A DNA stretch of 64,000 nucleotides, taken from positions 3,286,001-3,350,000 of the forward strand of contig NZ_CP108568.1 of assembly GCF_036010485.1 (NCBI RefSeq). The letters run 5' to 3'. Every line of letters starts with the position of its first letter. Position 1 is the first letter of the stretch. The notes beneath the pieces were generated by a model. The model searched no databases, was not told the origin of the DNA, and saw only the letters and a list, made by a program, of their open reading frames with translations. This stretch comes from Streptomyces sp. NBC_01198 (GTDB lineage: Bacteria; Actinomycetota; Actinomycetes; Streptomycetales; Streptomycetaceae). The position numbers and the translations under genes are program-made. Shown here one piece after another: positions 32,565 to 41,346 of the stretch.

Positions 32565-33362
32565 GTGAGGCAAGGGCTCCGCCCAGCGCGGTCAAGGCGA
32601 AGGCCGCAGGTCGCGCTCGGCGCACTGGTGCTGGTGGTCGCGGTCGGCGCGCTCGGCGCCTGTACGGGCGGCGGCGCGGACGACGCGGGGAACGACGGCA
32701 AGTCCGAGGCGTTGCCCGGCGGGGGCACCATCTCCCCGGCGCCGCCCGGGAAGTACAAGACGCTGCCGCAGCCGTGTGCCACGGTCGACCAGGACACGCT
32801 CAAGGCACTGGTACCCGGCGGCGTCGACTACTCCGGCACGGAGTCGCTGACGTACGACACCGAGCGCCGGGTCGGGTGCAGTTGGCGGGCGACGGACCCC
32901 GACGGGCGGAGCAGGACGCTGGCCATCGACCTGGAGCGGGTCGTGTCGTACGACCCGGCGGTGAGCGACGAGGTCGAGGCGCGGTCGGACTTCGACGACC
33001 TGGCTGCTGCCGCGTCGATCCCCCCGCTCCCGCTGCCGGGCAGCTCGCCGACCACGAGCCCCCCGGCCACCACGCCGGGCAACGGCGCCACCTCGCCGGC
33101 CGGTTCGGACGGCAGCAGCACCGACCTGTCGCCGCGGCGGCTGACGGACGTGGGGGACGCGGCGTTCATCAACGACGTGCCCTCGAAACCGAAGGGCGCC
33201 GCCCGCCGCGATGTGACGCTGGTCTTCCGCACCGCGAACGTCGTGGTGAGCATCCACTACGAGCAGTCCTCGCCGTCCGCCGCCCCGGCGCCGGTGAGCG
33301 CCGACCTGCAGGCGGGTGCCCGGAAGGTGGCCGACCTGCTGGAGCACAAGGTCGAGGGCTGA
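32565..33362 (+). CDS. DUF3558-type lipoprotein (first of a tandem pair)
   Basis: A 265-residue lipoprotein: Arg-rich start, hydrophobic stretch, lipobox LGAC. The mature part has the DUF3558 features: KYKTLPQPCATVDQDTLKALVP, a second cysteine in RVGCSWRATD, and VGDAAFIND near the end, with a Ser/Pro/Thr/Gly linker inserted (about 165-195). The first two cysteines probably form a disulfide. The start is the GTG at 32565. It is followed by a paralogue 156 bases on. Function unknown; it sits on the cell surface. Confidence 0.85.
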   Translation: MRQGLRPARSRRRPQVALGALVLVVAVGALGACTGGGADDAGNDGKSEALPGGGTISPAPPGKYKTLPQPCATVDQDTLKALVPGGVDYSGTESLTYDTERRVGCSWRATDPDGRSRTLAIDLERVVSYDPAVSDEVEARSDFDDLAAAASIPPLPLPGSSPTTSPPATTPGNGATSPAGSDGSSTDLSPRRLTDVGDAAFINDVPSKPKGAARRDVTLVFRTANVVVSIHYEQSSPSAAPAPVSADLQAGARKVADLLEHKVEG

Positions 33363-33518
33363 GGGCCGCCCGGCACGATCACCCGGCACGATCGCCCGCC
33401 GCGGCCGCCCGGCACGCCCCCCAGCGCGGACCCCTTAGGGTGGAGGGCCGACCGGCCCGAACCCCCCGGGACAGCCGGCCGGGCGTCCGCACAGCCAGAG
33501 ACACAAGGACTGAACCCC

Positions 33519-34241
33519 ATGGAACGACGACGACGCACCGCCCCGCGGCCGGCCCTGCTGCTCGCCTGTGCGGTGGCGGTCCCCGCGATGCTGCTCGCCG
33601 GCTGCTCCTCGGGCGGCGGCTCGGGCTCCGGAGACTCCGGCAACGCGGCCAGCTCCGCCAGCTCCGGCACCGGCTCCGCGGCCGGCACCCCCACGACCCC
33701 GGCGCTCGCCCCGGCGAAGTACGCGACGCTGCCGGGCGACTGCGCGACGGCGGGCAAGGCCACCATCACCGCGCTGGTCCCGAAGGCGAAGAACCCCGGC
33801 GGCACCCCGGCGGGGTCGGTGGACGCCCGGGACCGGGCCGGCTGCTCCTGGACCGGGAACGGTTCGGACGGCTACCAGTACCGCTGGCTGTCGATAACCC
33901 TGCAGCGTTTCACCTCCACCCCGACCGCCTCGGCGGAGCAGCAGGCCAAGGACCGTTTCACCGACCAGCTCGCCCGGCTCGGCAAGGCGCCCGGCGCCGC
34001 CACGTCGGCCGTGCAGGGCGTCGGCGACCAGGCGGGCACGGTCACGGAGAAGGCGACCGCCGCCAAGGTCACCTCGCAGAACGACACGCTCGTGGCGCGT
34101 ACCGGCAACGTCGTGGTGATCGTCGAATACAACGGCGCCGGGCTGGAGGGCAAGAAGAACCCGACCGCGACCGCGGTACGCAGCGGCGCCGAGCGGGCGG
34201 CCAAGGACGCCGTCGCGGCGGTCGCCGGCGCCAACGGCTGA
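33519..34241 (+). CDS. DUF3558-type lipoprotein (second of a tandem pair)
   Basis: A 240-residue lipoprotein with signal MERRRRTAPRPALLLACAVA and lipobox LAGC. After a Gly/Ser-rich linker it repeats the pattern of its neighbour: KYATLPGDCATAGKATITALVP, GCSWTGNGSDGY, GVGDQAG. The shared order of motifs shows the two genes arose by duplication, although overall identity looks modest. Likely anchored on the outer membrane face; role unknown. Confidence 0.86.
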   Translation: MERRRRTAPRPALLLACAVAVPAMLLAGCSSGGGSGSGDSGNAASSASSGTGSAAGTPTTPALAPAKYATLPGDCATAGKATITALVPKAKNPGGTPAGSVDARDRAGCSWTGNGSDGYQYRWLSITLQRFTSTPTASAEQQAKDRFTDQLARLGKAPGAATSAVQGVGDQAGTVTEKATAAKVTSQNDTLVARTGNVVVIVEYNGAGLEGKKNPTATAVRSGAERAAKDAVAAVAGANG

Positions 34242-34451
34242 CATCGGCGGCGGGTCGTGCCCGGCGGCCCGGCGGCGCCCCCGGGGCCCGCGGATCGGGC
34301 GGGCGCGGCGGCGAACGCGTAACGAACAGCGCCCCGCCCGTCCGCAATCCATCGGCAATCCGTGCGTTTGTCCACCGGAGTGGCCGCCGGAGCCGGGTTC
34401 GGGTATGGCAGTCTGGGGCCGCCAGTTGCCGAGCGGCAGGAGGGGTCGCGG

Positions 34452-35999
34452 GTGGCCGCGATACGTTTGACCCGGACACACCGGATATTGGTCGGGGTGG
34501 TCGTCGCCGGCGCCGTGGTGATCGCCGGCATCGGTTTCGCCGGCTCCTATGCCGCGGTGCGCTCCCTCGCGCTGGACAAGGGCTTCGGCTGGTTCGCGAA
34601 CGTCTTCCCGATCGGCGTCGACGCGGGCATCGTGGTCCTGCTGGCACTCGACCTGCTGCTGACGTGGCTGCGCATACCGTTCCCGCTGCTGCGGCAGACG
34701 GCGTGGCTGCTGACCGCCGCCACGATCGCCTTCAACGGCGCCGCGGCCTGGCCGGATCCGCTGGGCGTGGGCATGCACGCGATCATCCCGGTGCTCTTCG
34801 TGGTGTCGGTGGAGGCCGCGCGGCACGCGATCGGCCGGGTCGCGGACATCACCGCCGACAAGCACATGGAGGGCGTCCGCTTCACCCGCTGGCTGCTCGC
34901 GCCCTTCCCGACCTTCCGGCTGTGGCGGCGGATGAAGCTGTGGGAGCTGCGGTCGTACGAGGAGGTCATCAGGCGCGAGCAGGACCGGCTGGTGTACCGG
35001 GCCAGGCTGCGGGCCCGCTACGGCGTCGCGTGGCGCCGCAAGGCACCGGTCGAGGCCATCATGCCGCTGCGCCTCGCCCGTTACGGCGTCCCGCTGACCG
35101 AGACCGCGGAGGCCGGGCTGGCGGCGGCGGGCATCGAACCGCAGGCGGCGGCCAAGGAGTTGCCGGCGGCGCCGGAGCCGGCCGCGGCGCCCGCGGTGAC
35201 GGCGCCGGTGCCGGCGGTGACCGCCGAGGGGCCCGCCGAGGCCGTGGCGGCGCAGCTCGCCGAGCCGGTGGACGTGCCCGAGCCGCTGTTCGCCGAGCAG
35301 GTCTACGGGCACCCGTACGATCCGCGCTACGACCCGCACTTCGACCCCAGGTACGACCCGCGGTACGACCCCAGGTACGCCTACGACCAGCAGCAGTTGC
35401 AGATGCAGCAGTGGCAGGGCGCGCCGCACAACAGCCCGTGGTTCGCGGCCCAGCAGAGCTACCTGCAGGAGCAGCAGCAGTACCAGGCGCAGCAGGGCGT
35501 GGTCCCCGAGCCGGTGCCGGAGCCGGAGCCGGCCGGGCAGATACGGGTCCCGGCGGGGCCGAACCGCACCCGCCCGCTGGGCGGCGCCACCCCCCTGAAC
35601 GGTGCGAACGGCGTCAACGGCACCCACGCCCGGACGATCCCCGGCCCGCGCGCCGAGGAGATCCCCTCACCGGCGCCGCTGCAGCAACCGCAGCAGCAAC
35701 AGCCGCAGCCGCAGCCGCAGCCGGTGCAGGAGATCGTGCCGGAGCCGGTGGTCGTGCCGGAGCCCGTACCCGAGTCGGGTCTTGAGATCCCCGACGGCGT
35801 GTCGGTGGAGGAGGCGTACTTCGCCGCGTACCGCCAGTACGTACGCGAGCAGGGCCACTTCCCCAACGCCCGGCAGTTCGCCCGGTATCTGCCCGGCCTC
35901 TACGGCGGCACCGCCCCCGAGGAGCGCCACCTGGTCGCGTCCATCCGCGACATGCGCTACCGCTTCCAGTCCGAGGCCGACACCGAACACATCCCGTAG
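34452..35999 (+). CDS. DUF2637 membrane protein with DPRY repeat region
   Basis: The 515-residue protein starts with a DUF2637 domain of four membrane helices (about 10-30, 45-65, 75-95, 100-118), as in actinomycete plasmid-transfer (Spd-like) and chromosomal proteins. A cytoplasmic part follows, including a Tyr-Asp-Pro-Arg repeat (residues about 288-315), a Gln/Pro/Glu-rich linker, and a C-terminal ordered segment (EEAYFAAYRQYVREQGHFPNARQFARYLPGLYG) that resembles a winged helix. The start is the GTG at 34452 with GGAGGGG upstream. Function unknown. Confidence 0.85.
   Translation: MAAIRLTRTHRILVGVVVAGAVVIAGIGFAGSYAAVRSLALDKGFGWFANVFPIGVDAGIVVLLALDLLLTWLRIPFPLLRQTAWLLTAATIAFNGAAAWPDPLGVGMHAIIPVLFVVSVEAARHAIGRVADITADKHMEGVRFTRWLLAPFPTFRLWRRMKLWELRSYEEVIRREQDRLVYRARLRARYGVAWRRKAPVEAIMPLRLARYGVPLTETAEAGLAAAGIEPQAAAKELPAAPEPAAAPAVTAPVPAVTAEGPAEAVAAQLAEPVDVPEPLFAEQVYGHPYDPRYDPHFDPRYDPRYDPRYAYDQQQLQMQQWQGAPHNSPWFAAQQSYLQEQQQYQAQQGVVPEPVPEPEPAGQIRVPAGPNRTRPLGGATPLNGANGVNGTHARTIPGPRAEEIPSPAPLQQPQQQQPQPQPQPVQEIVPEPVVVPEPVPESGLEIPDGVSVEEAYFAAYRQYVREQGHFPNARQFARYLPGLYGGTAPEERHLVASIRDMRYRFQSEADTEHIP
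35316..35378 (+). repeat. In-gene 12-base tandem repeats encoding YDPR units
   Basis: Imperfect units of about TACGACCCGCGG, five in a row, encode DPRY/DPHF/DPRY. They lie inside the DUF2637 gene and keep the frame. Confidence 0.8.
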
Positions 36000-36039
36000 G
36001 CCCGCCGCCGAGGACCGCGGCACGGCGAGGACGACGGCG

Positions 36040-36074
36040 AACGGCCCGGGTGGACACCGTCCACCCGGGCCGTT
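36040..36074. terminator. Strong hairpin after the DUF2637 gene
   Basis: A 16-bp perfect stem (36040-36055 with 36059-36074, arms starting AACGGCCCGGGTGGAC) has a three-base loop. It lies 40 bases after the DUF2637 stop and ahead of the convergent lysS end. Confidence 0.82.
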
Positions 36075-36116
36075 GCCCGACGCCCTGAACCGCCTCTCAC
36101 CCTGACGGCCCGCCCG

Positions 36117-36154
36117 GTGGGGCCGGGCCCGCCCGCGAAGGGCGGCCCGGCCAC
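36117..36154 (-). terminator. Imperfect hairpin at the lysS end
   Basis: GTGG-GGCCGGGCC-CGCCC pairs with GGGCGGCCCGGCCAC with small bulges around a GCGAA loop. It lies just beyond the lysS stop on the minus strand. Confidence 0.65.
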
Positions 36155-36165
36155 CGCGGCGGCTG

Positions 36166-37890
36166 TCAACCGCCGGCGCCGAGCAGTGCCCGCACCCGGT
36201 CCTGGCCGACCGCAAGCAGCAGTGTCGGCAGCCGGGGGCCCGTGTCACGGCCGACCAGCAGCTCGTAGAGCAGCGCGAAGAACGACCGCTGGGCGACCTT
36301 GAGCTCGGGCGTCGGCTTGGCGTCCGGCGCCAGCCCGGCCTGCACCTTCGGCACCGCGTAGACCAGCGTCGTCAGGCCGTCCAGCGACCAGTGCGAGCCG
36401 AGCCCGTCGGCCAGCAGCTTCAGCGCGCCCCGCTCGCCGTCGTCCAGCGAGGCGAGGCGGGCCGCGTCGGGCTCGGCCCGCACCACGGTCCGCTGCTCGG
36501 CGGGCACCTGGGTGGAGATCCACGCCTCGGCCCGGTCCAGCCGCGGCCGCACCTCGTCGAGCGAGGCCAGCGGCCGGTCCGGTTCCAGCTCGGAGAGGAT
36601 CCGCAGCGTCTGCTGCTCGGCGCCGGCGGTGATGTCGGCCACCGAGGCCAGCGTCCGGTACGGCAGCGGCCTGGGCGTACCTGGCAGGTCCCCGGCGGCG
36701 GTGCCGGCCGCACGGGTGTGCGCGGCCACGTCGCCGGGCAGCGCGGTGCCCTCCCCGACCTTGCGGGTCAGCGCGTCCCACTCGTCGTAGAGCCGCTGGA
36801 TCTCCTGGTCGAAGGCGATCTTGAAGGACTGGTTGGGGCGGCGGCGGGCGTAGAGCCAGCGCAGGATCTGCGGCTCCATGATCCGCAGCGCGTCGGCCGG
36901 CACCGGCACCCCGCCCTTGGACGAGGACATCTTCGCCATCCCGGAGATGCCGACGAAGGCGTACATCGGCCCGATGGGCTGCCGGCCGCCGAAGATCGGC
37001 CCGACGATCTGCCCGCCGACCTGGAAGGACGACCCGGGCGAGGAGTGGTCCACCCCGGACGGCTCGAAGACGACCCCTTCGTACGCCCAGCGCATCGGCC
37101 AGTCGACCTTCCAGACCAGCTTGCCGCGGTTGAACTCGCTCAGCAGCACCGTCTCGCCGTGCCCGCAGGCGCACGTGTACGTCAGCTCGGTCGTCTCGTC
37201 GTCGTAGGCGGTGACCGTGGTGAGGTCCTTGCCGCACTGCCCGCAGTACGGCTTGTACGGGAAGTACCCGGCGCCGCTGCCGCCGCCGTCGTCCTCCTCG
37301 GCCGCGCCCGAGCCCTGCTCGGCCGCCAGCTCCGCGTCGTCCACCGGCTTCTGCGACTGCTTGGCGCGGGCCTTCTTCGTGCGGTACTGCGCCAGGATCG
37401 CGTCGATGTCGGCGCGGTGCCGCATGGCGTGCAGGATCTGCTCCCGGTAGGCACCCGACGTGTACTGCGCGGTCTGGCTGATGCCGTCGTACTCGACGCC
37501 GAGCTCGGCCAGCGACGCCGACATCTGGGCCTTGAAGTGCTCCGCCCAGTTCGGATACGGGGATCCGGCCGGGGCCGGCACCGAGGTCAGCGGCTTGCCG
37601 ATGTGCTCGCTCCAGGAGGGGTCGACGCCGTCCACACCGTTGGGCACCTTGCGGTAGCGGTCGAAGTCGTCCCAGGAGATCAGGTGCCTGACCTGGTGGC
37701 CGCGCCGCCTGATCTCGTCCGCGACCAGGTGCGGGGTCATGACCTCGCGCAGATTGCCCAGGTGGATCGGCCCTGAGGGGCTGAGCCCGGACGCGACGAC
37801 AACGGGTTTCCCGGGGGCGCGGCGCTCCGACTCGGCGATGACGTCGTCCGCGAAACGGGAGACCCAGTCGGTCTCGGTGCTGCCAGCCAC
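36166..37890 (-). CDS. lysS: Class I lysyl-tRNA synthetase
   Basis: A 574-residue class I LysRS (archaeal type). The HIGH-like motif is SGPIHLGN (39-46) and the KMSKS loop is KMSSSKG near 300. A four-cysteine zinc region (CGQCG and CACGHG) lies between them. It charges tRNA-Lys. The start is a GTG at 37890 with a GGAAG ribosome site; the open frame runs far upstream through argS in antisense, which is not coding. It is divergent from argS, with DnaA-box matches in between. Confidence 0.95.
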   Translation of the reverse strand: MAGSTETDWVSRFADDVIAESERRAPGKPVVVASGLSPSGPIHLGNLREVMTPHLVADEIRRRGHQVRHLISWDDFDRYRKVPNGVDGVDPSWSEHIGKPLTSVPAPAGSPYPNWAEHFKAQMSASLAELGVEYDGISQTAQYTSGAYREQILHAMRHRADIDAILAQYRTKKARAKQSQKPVDDAELAAEQGSGAAEEDDGGGSGAGYFPYKPYCGQCGKDLTTVTAYDDETTELTYTCACGHGETVLLSEFNRGKLVWKVDWPMRWAYEGVVFEPSGVDHSSPGSSFQVGGQIVGPIFGGRQPIGPMYAFVGISGMAKMSSSKGGVPVPADALRIMEPQILRWLYARRRPNQSFKIAFDQEIQRLYDEWDALTRKVGEGTALPGDVAAHTRAAGTAAGDLPGTPRPLPYRTLASVADITAGAEQQTLRILSELEPDRPLASLDEVRPRLDRAEAWISTQVPAEQRTVVRAEPDAARLASLDDGERGALKLLADGLGSHWSLDGLTTLVYAVPKVQAGLAPDAKPTPELKVAQRSFFALLYELLVGRDTGPRLPTLLLAVGQDRVRALLGAGG

Positions 37891-37978
37891 GGCTCTTCCT
37901 TCCTGGTCGGCGGGGCCGCTCCTACCGGTGCCCCGACCGCTCCAGTCTCCCAGACCCGCGACCGCGCCCGGCCACCCC

Positions 37979-38018
37979 TGTGGACAACCCGGGCCGCCGC
38001 CCGCCCCCCTGTGGATAA
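37979..38018 (-). promoter_or_regulatory. Two DnaA-box matches between lysS and argS
   Basis: On the minus strand, TTGTCCACA (37987-37979) and TTATCCACA (38018-38010) are exact matches to the streptomycete and E. coli DnaA consensus boxes. They have the same orientation and start 31 bases apart, three helical turns. They lie in the divergent promoter region of lysS and argS. Confidence 0.7.
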
Positions 38019-38121
38019 CCCGCTCGCCGGGGCCGGCGCGCATGGGAGACTGGAGGTTCGCAGCCCGTGGCGCGGCCACGTGCCGCAAGCCCACGATCCC
38101 GACACACGAAACGGCACCTCC

Positions 38122-39930
38122 ATGGTCTCGGTCGCTTCCCTTTCCGCTTCGCTCCAGCAGCGTGTCTCGGCCGCCCTCGCGGCGGCCGTGCCGTCGGCCG
38201 CCGCCGCCGACCCGCTGCTGCGACGCAGCGACCGGGCGGACTTCCAGGCCAACGGGGTGCTCGGCCTTGCCAAGCGGCAGAAGACCAACCCGCAGGCGCT
38301 CGCGGCCGAGGTGGTCGCCGCGCTGCCCGAGGGCGGGAGCGACGCAGCGGACGGCGGCAGCGCCGACGACGGCCTGATCGCCGCCGTCGAGGTGTCGGGT
38401 CCCGGCTTCCTCAACATCACGGTGGCCGACGCCGCCATCACCCGCAATCTCGCCGCCAGGGCCGCCGACGACCGGCTCGGTGTGCCGGTCAAGGAGCACC
38501 CGGGCACCACGGTCGTCGACTACGCCCAGCCGAATGTGGCCAAGGAGATGCACGTCGGCCACCTGCGGTCCTCGGTGATCGGCGACGCGATCGTGAAGAT
38601 CCTGGAGTTCGGCGGCGAGCAGGTCGTCCGCAGGCACCACATCGGCGACTGGGGCACCCAGTTCGGCATGCTCGTGCAGTATCTGATCGAGCACCCGCAC
38701 GAGCTGGACCACAGCGAGGACGAGGGCGACACCGGCGAGGCGTCGATGTCCCGGCTCGACCGGCTCTACAAGGCGTCGGGCGCGCTGTTCAGGTCCGACG
38801 AGGAGTTCAAGGAGCGGGCCAGGCGCCGGGTGGTGGACCTGCAGGCCGGCGATCCGGAGACGGTCGCGCTGTGGCAGCGGTTCGTGGACGAGTCGAAGAT
38901 CTACTTCGACTCGGTCTACCGGAAGCTGGACATCGAGATCCGCGAGCAGGACATCGTCGGCGAGTCCGGTTACAACGACATGCTGGTGGAGACCTGCGAC
39001 CTGCTGGAGAAGTCCGGCGTGGCGGTGTGGTCGAACGGAGCACTGTGCGTGTTCTTCGACGACATCAAGGGCAAGGACGGCGAGCCGGTCCCGCTGATCG
39101 TCAGGAAGACCGACGGCGGCTTCGGCTACGCGGCCACCGACCTGTCCGCGATCCGCAACAGGACCGGTGACCTGCACGCCGACACCCTGCTCTACGTGGT
39201 CGACGTGCGGCAGTCGCTGCACTTCCGCATGGTCTTCGAGACCGCCAGGCGGGCGGGCTGGCTGACCGACGGGGTCACCGCCAGGCACCTGCCGTTCGGC
39301 ACCCTGCTGGGCAAGGACGGCAAGCCGTTCAAGACCCGGGCCGGCGAGAGCGTCCGGCTGGAGGACCTGCTGGACGAGGCGGTGCAGCGGGCCACCGCGG
39401 TGGTCCGGGAGAAGGGCGAGAAGATCGGCCTGACCGAGGAGGAGATCACCGCCAACGGCACCCAGGTCGGCATCGGCGCGGTGAAGTACGCCGACCTGTC
39501 CACGTCGCTGGGCCGGGACTACGTCTTCGACCTGGACCGGATGGTGTCGCTGAACGGCGACACCAGCGTCTACATCCAGTACGCCTACGCCAGGACGCGG
39601 TCGATCTTCCGCAAGGCCGCGGAAGGGCAGCGGGCGGTGGCGCACCCGGAGCTGGCGCTGGAGCCGGCCGAGCGGGCGCTCGGGCTGCACCTGGACGCGT
39701 TCGGCGACACCCTCGCCGAGGTCGCCGAGGTCTACGAGCCGCACCGGCTGGCGTCGTATCTCTTCCAGCTCGCCTCGCTGTTCACCACCTTCTACGAGCA
39801 GTGCCCGGTGCTCACCGCGGCGGGCGGGCCCGCCCAGGTGGAGAACCGGCTGTTCCTGTGCGACCTGACCGCCCGCACCCTGCACCACGGCCTCGGCCTG
39901 CTCGGCATCCGCACGCCCGAACGGCTCTGA
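38122..39930 (+). CDS. argS: Arginyl-tRNA synthetase
   Basis: A 602-residue class I enzyme. The HIGH motif is HVGH (144-147) in [16 protein letters not shown]. An N-terminal Add1 domain (about 1-110) carries an Asp/Gly/Ala-rich insertion (71-85). The C-terminal DALR anticodon domain ends with the family signature of a short tail, [14 protein letters not shown] canonical KMSK is absent, as in many ArgRS. It charges tRNA-Arg. The ATG at 38122 was chosen; a longer frame upstream has no support. Confidence 0.96.
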   Translation: MVSVASLSASLQQRVSAALAAAVPSAAAADPLLRRSDRADFQANGVLGLAKRQKTNPQALAAEVVAALPEGGSDAADGGSADDGLIAAVEVSGPGFLNITVADAAITRNLAARAADDRLGVPVKEHPGTTVVDYAQPNVAKEMHVGHLRSSVIGDAIVKILEFGGEQVVRRHHIGDWGTQFGMLVQYLIEHPHELDHSEDEGDTGEASMSRLDRLYKASGALFRSDEEFKERARRRVVDLQAGDPETVALWQRFVDESKIYFDSVYRKLDIEIREQDIVGESGYNDMLVETCDLLEKSGVAVWSNGALCVFFDDIKGKDGEPVPLIVRKTDGGFGYAATDLSAIRNRTGDLHADTLLYVVDVRQSLHFRMVFETARRAGWLTDGVTARHLPFGTLLGKDGKPFKTRAGESVRLEDLLDEAVQRATAVVREKGEKIGLTEEEITANGTQVGIGAVKYADLSTSLGRDYVFDLDRMVSLNGDTSVYIQYAYARTRSIFRKAAEGQRAVAHPELALEPAERALGLHLDAFGDTLAEVAEVYEPHRLASYLFQLASLFTTFYEQCPVLTAAGGPAQVENRLFLCDLTARTLHHGLGLLGIRTPERL

Positions 39931-39952
39931 CCCCAGCCGGCGCCGTCGCCCG

Positions 39953-39979
39953 CCCGCCCGCCGTATTCCGGCGGGCGGG
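39953..39979 (+). terminator. 11-bp hairpin after argS
   Basis: CCCGCCCGCCG (39953-39963) pairs with CGGCGGGCGGG (39969-39979) around TATTC, 23 bases past the argS stop. Confidence 0.78.
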
Positions 39980-40014
39980 CCGCCGCCACCTGTGATCCGA
40001 TGGTGGGTACGGCA

Positions 40015-41268
40015 ATGACGGCACCGAGGCGAGCGGGCGGGCTGCACGTGACGGATCCGGAGATCGACTACCGGGCGGTGTACAACAAGCTGCCCGCCGG
40101 TATCGCGCTACTCACCCCTGACCTGCTGTTCGCCGACGCCAACGAGGCGTATCTGGTCCTGTCCGGCCACCACCTCGGCGACCTCCTCGGCAAGTACATC
40201 TTCGACGTCTTCCCCGACAGCCCGAAAAGGGCGCACACGGCGAACGGCCCGACCACCCTCGGCGCCTCGTTGGAGCACGTGCTCGCCACCGGGGAGCGCG
40301 ACAGCCTCGCCCTCCAGCGCTACGACGTCGAGCGGTCCGACCGCCCGGGCACGTACGAGGAGCGGTACTGGAGCACCATCAACACCCCGATCCTCGACAG
40401 CGACGGCGAGGTCGTCCTCATCGTCCACCGCGTCGAGGAGGTCACCGCCTTCATGCGGACCAGGAGCGGCGGGCACGGCGACAGCAGCCTGCAGGCCGAG
40501 GTGTACATGCGGGCCCGCGAGCTGCAGGAGATCAACGAGCGGATGCGCAAGGCGCACGCCAGGGAGCGGGAGGTCGCGCTCACCCTCCAGGCGGCGCTGC
40601 TGCCCGCGCCCAGCCCGGTCGGCCACCGGGCGGCCGTGCGCTACCAGCCGGCGGTCAGCGCGCTCAACGTGTGCGGCGACTGGTACGACCTGGTGGACCT
40701 GCCCGGCGACCGGATCGCGATCGCCGTCGGTGACGTCGTCGGCCACGGGCTGACCGCGGCCTGCGTGATGGGCCAGCTCAGGAGCGCGCTGAGCGCCGCC
40801 GCCCGGGTCACCTCGGGTCCGGCGGAAGCGCTCAACGCACTGGGGCTCTACGCCAGGTCGGTGGAGGGCGCCGAGTCCACCACCGTGGTCAAGGCCTTCA
40901 TCGACTGGACCGCCCGCACCATCACCTACAGCAACGCCGGGCACCCGCCGGCCGCGCTGCTGCACCTCGACGGCACGGTGGAGTTCCTCGACGGGGCCAC
41001 CGACCCGCCGCTCGGCGCGCGCCCGCAGCACGAGGACCGCCCGGAGGCAGGCGTCGGATTCAACCCGGGGTCCACCCTCGTCCTCTACACCGACGGCCTG
41101 ATCGAGCGCCGCCGCGAGGACATCGACGTGGGCCTGGCCCGGCTCGCGGCCACGCTGCACCGGCACCCGCTGGCGGACCCGGAGACGCTGGCCGACCTGC
41201 TGCTTACCGAGCTGATCCCGCCGACCGGCTCGACCGACGACACGGCCCTGGTCGTGCTGCGGCTCTGA
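40015..41268 (+). CDS. PAS-domain PP2C/SpoIIE-type serine phosphatase
   Basis: About 417 residues. A PAS domain (about 18-130: YRAVYNKLPAGIALLTPDLLFADANEAYL) is joined by a coiled-coil helix (ELQEINERMRKAHAREREVALTLQ) to a PP2C-like phosphatase domain. The metal-binding Asp residues are in CGDWYDLV, VGDVVGHGLTAA and SNAGHPPA, and LYTDGLIERR is near the end. These enzymes usually dephosphorylate anti-anti-sigma factors in partner-switching pathways. Start uncertain: ATG at 40000 or 40015, or GTG at 40048. No anti-sigma gene is adjacent. Confidence 0.88.
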   Translation: MTAPRRAGGLHVTDPEIDYRAVYNKLPAGIALLTPDLLFADANEAYLVLSGHHLGDLLGKYIFDVFPDSPKRAHTANGPTTLGASLEHVLATGERDSLALQRYDVERSDRPGTYEERYWSTINTPILDSDGEVVLIVHRVEEVTAFMRTRSGGHGDSSLQAEVYMRARELQEINERMRKAHAREREVALTLQAALLPAPSPVGHRAAVRYQPAVSALNVCGDWYDLVDLPGDRIAIAVGDVVGHGLTAACVMGQLRSALSAAARVTSGPAEALNALGLYARSVEGAESTTVVKAFIDWTARTITYSNAGHPPAALLHLDGTVEFLDGATDPPLGARPQHEDRPEAGVGFNPGSTLVLYTDGLIERRREDIDVGLARLAATLHRHPLADPETLADLLLTELIPPTGSTDDTALVVLRL

Positions 41269-41346
41269 TCGCCCCCCGGGCCGCACATGCACGTGCGATA
41301 GCTTGATGGCACGTGTACGGACATGGCGAGCGGGCAGGACCCCCGA

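Noticed and set aside
32453..35785. Plus-strand open frame of 1110 codons
   Set aside because: It is out of frame with two lipoproteins and a DUF2637 gene that have signal peptides and family motifs. The translation is an Arg/Gly/Ala-rich shadow without motifs.
37891..40047. Very long minus-strand open frame continuing upstream of lysS to 40047
   Set aside because: It runs antisense through argS, which has clear ArgRS motifs. LysRS motifs begin only after the GTG at 37890, and its ribosome site is there.
41269..41346. E-box-like GCACGTGC with weak symmetry before the acyltransferase gene
   Set aside because: The symmetry is short (5-6-5) and no promoter elements could be placed with confidence.
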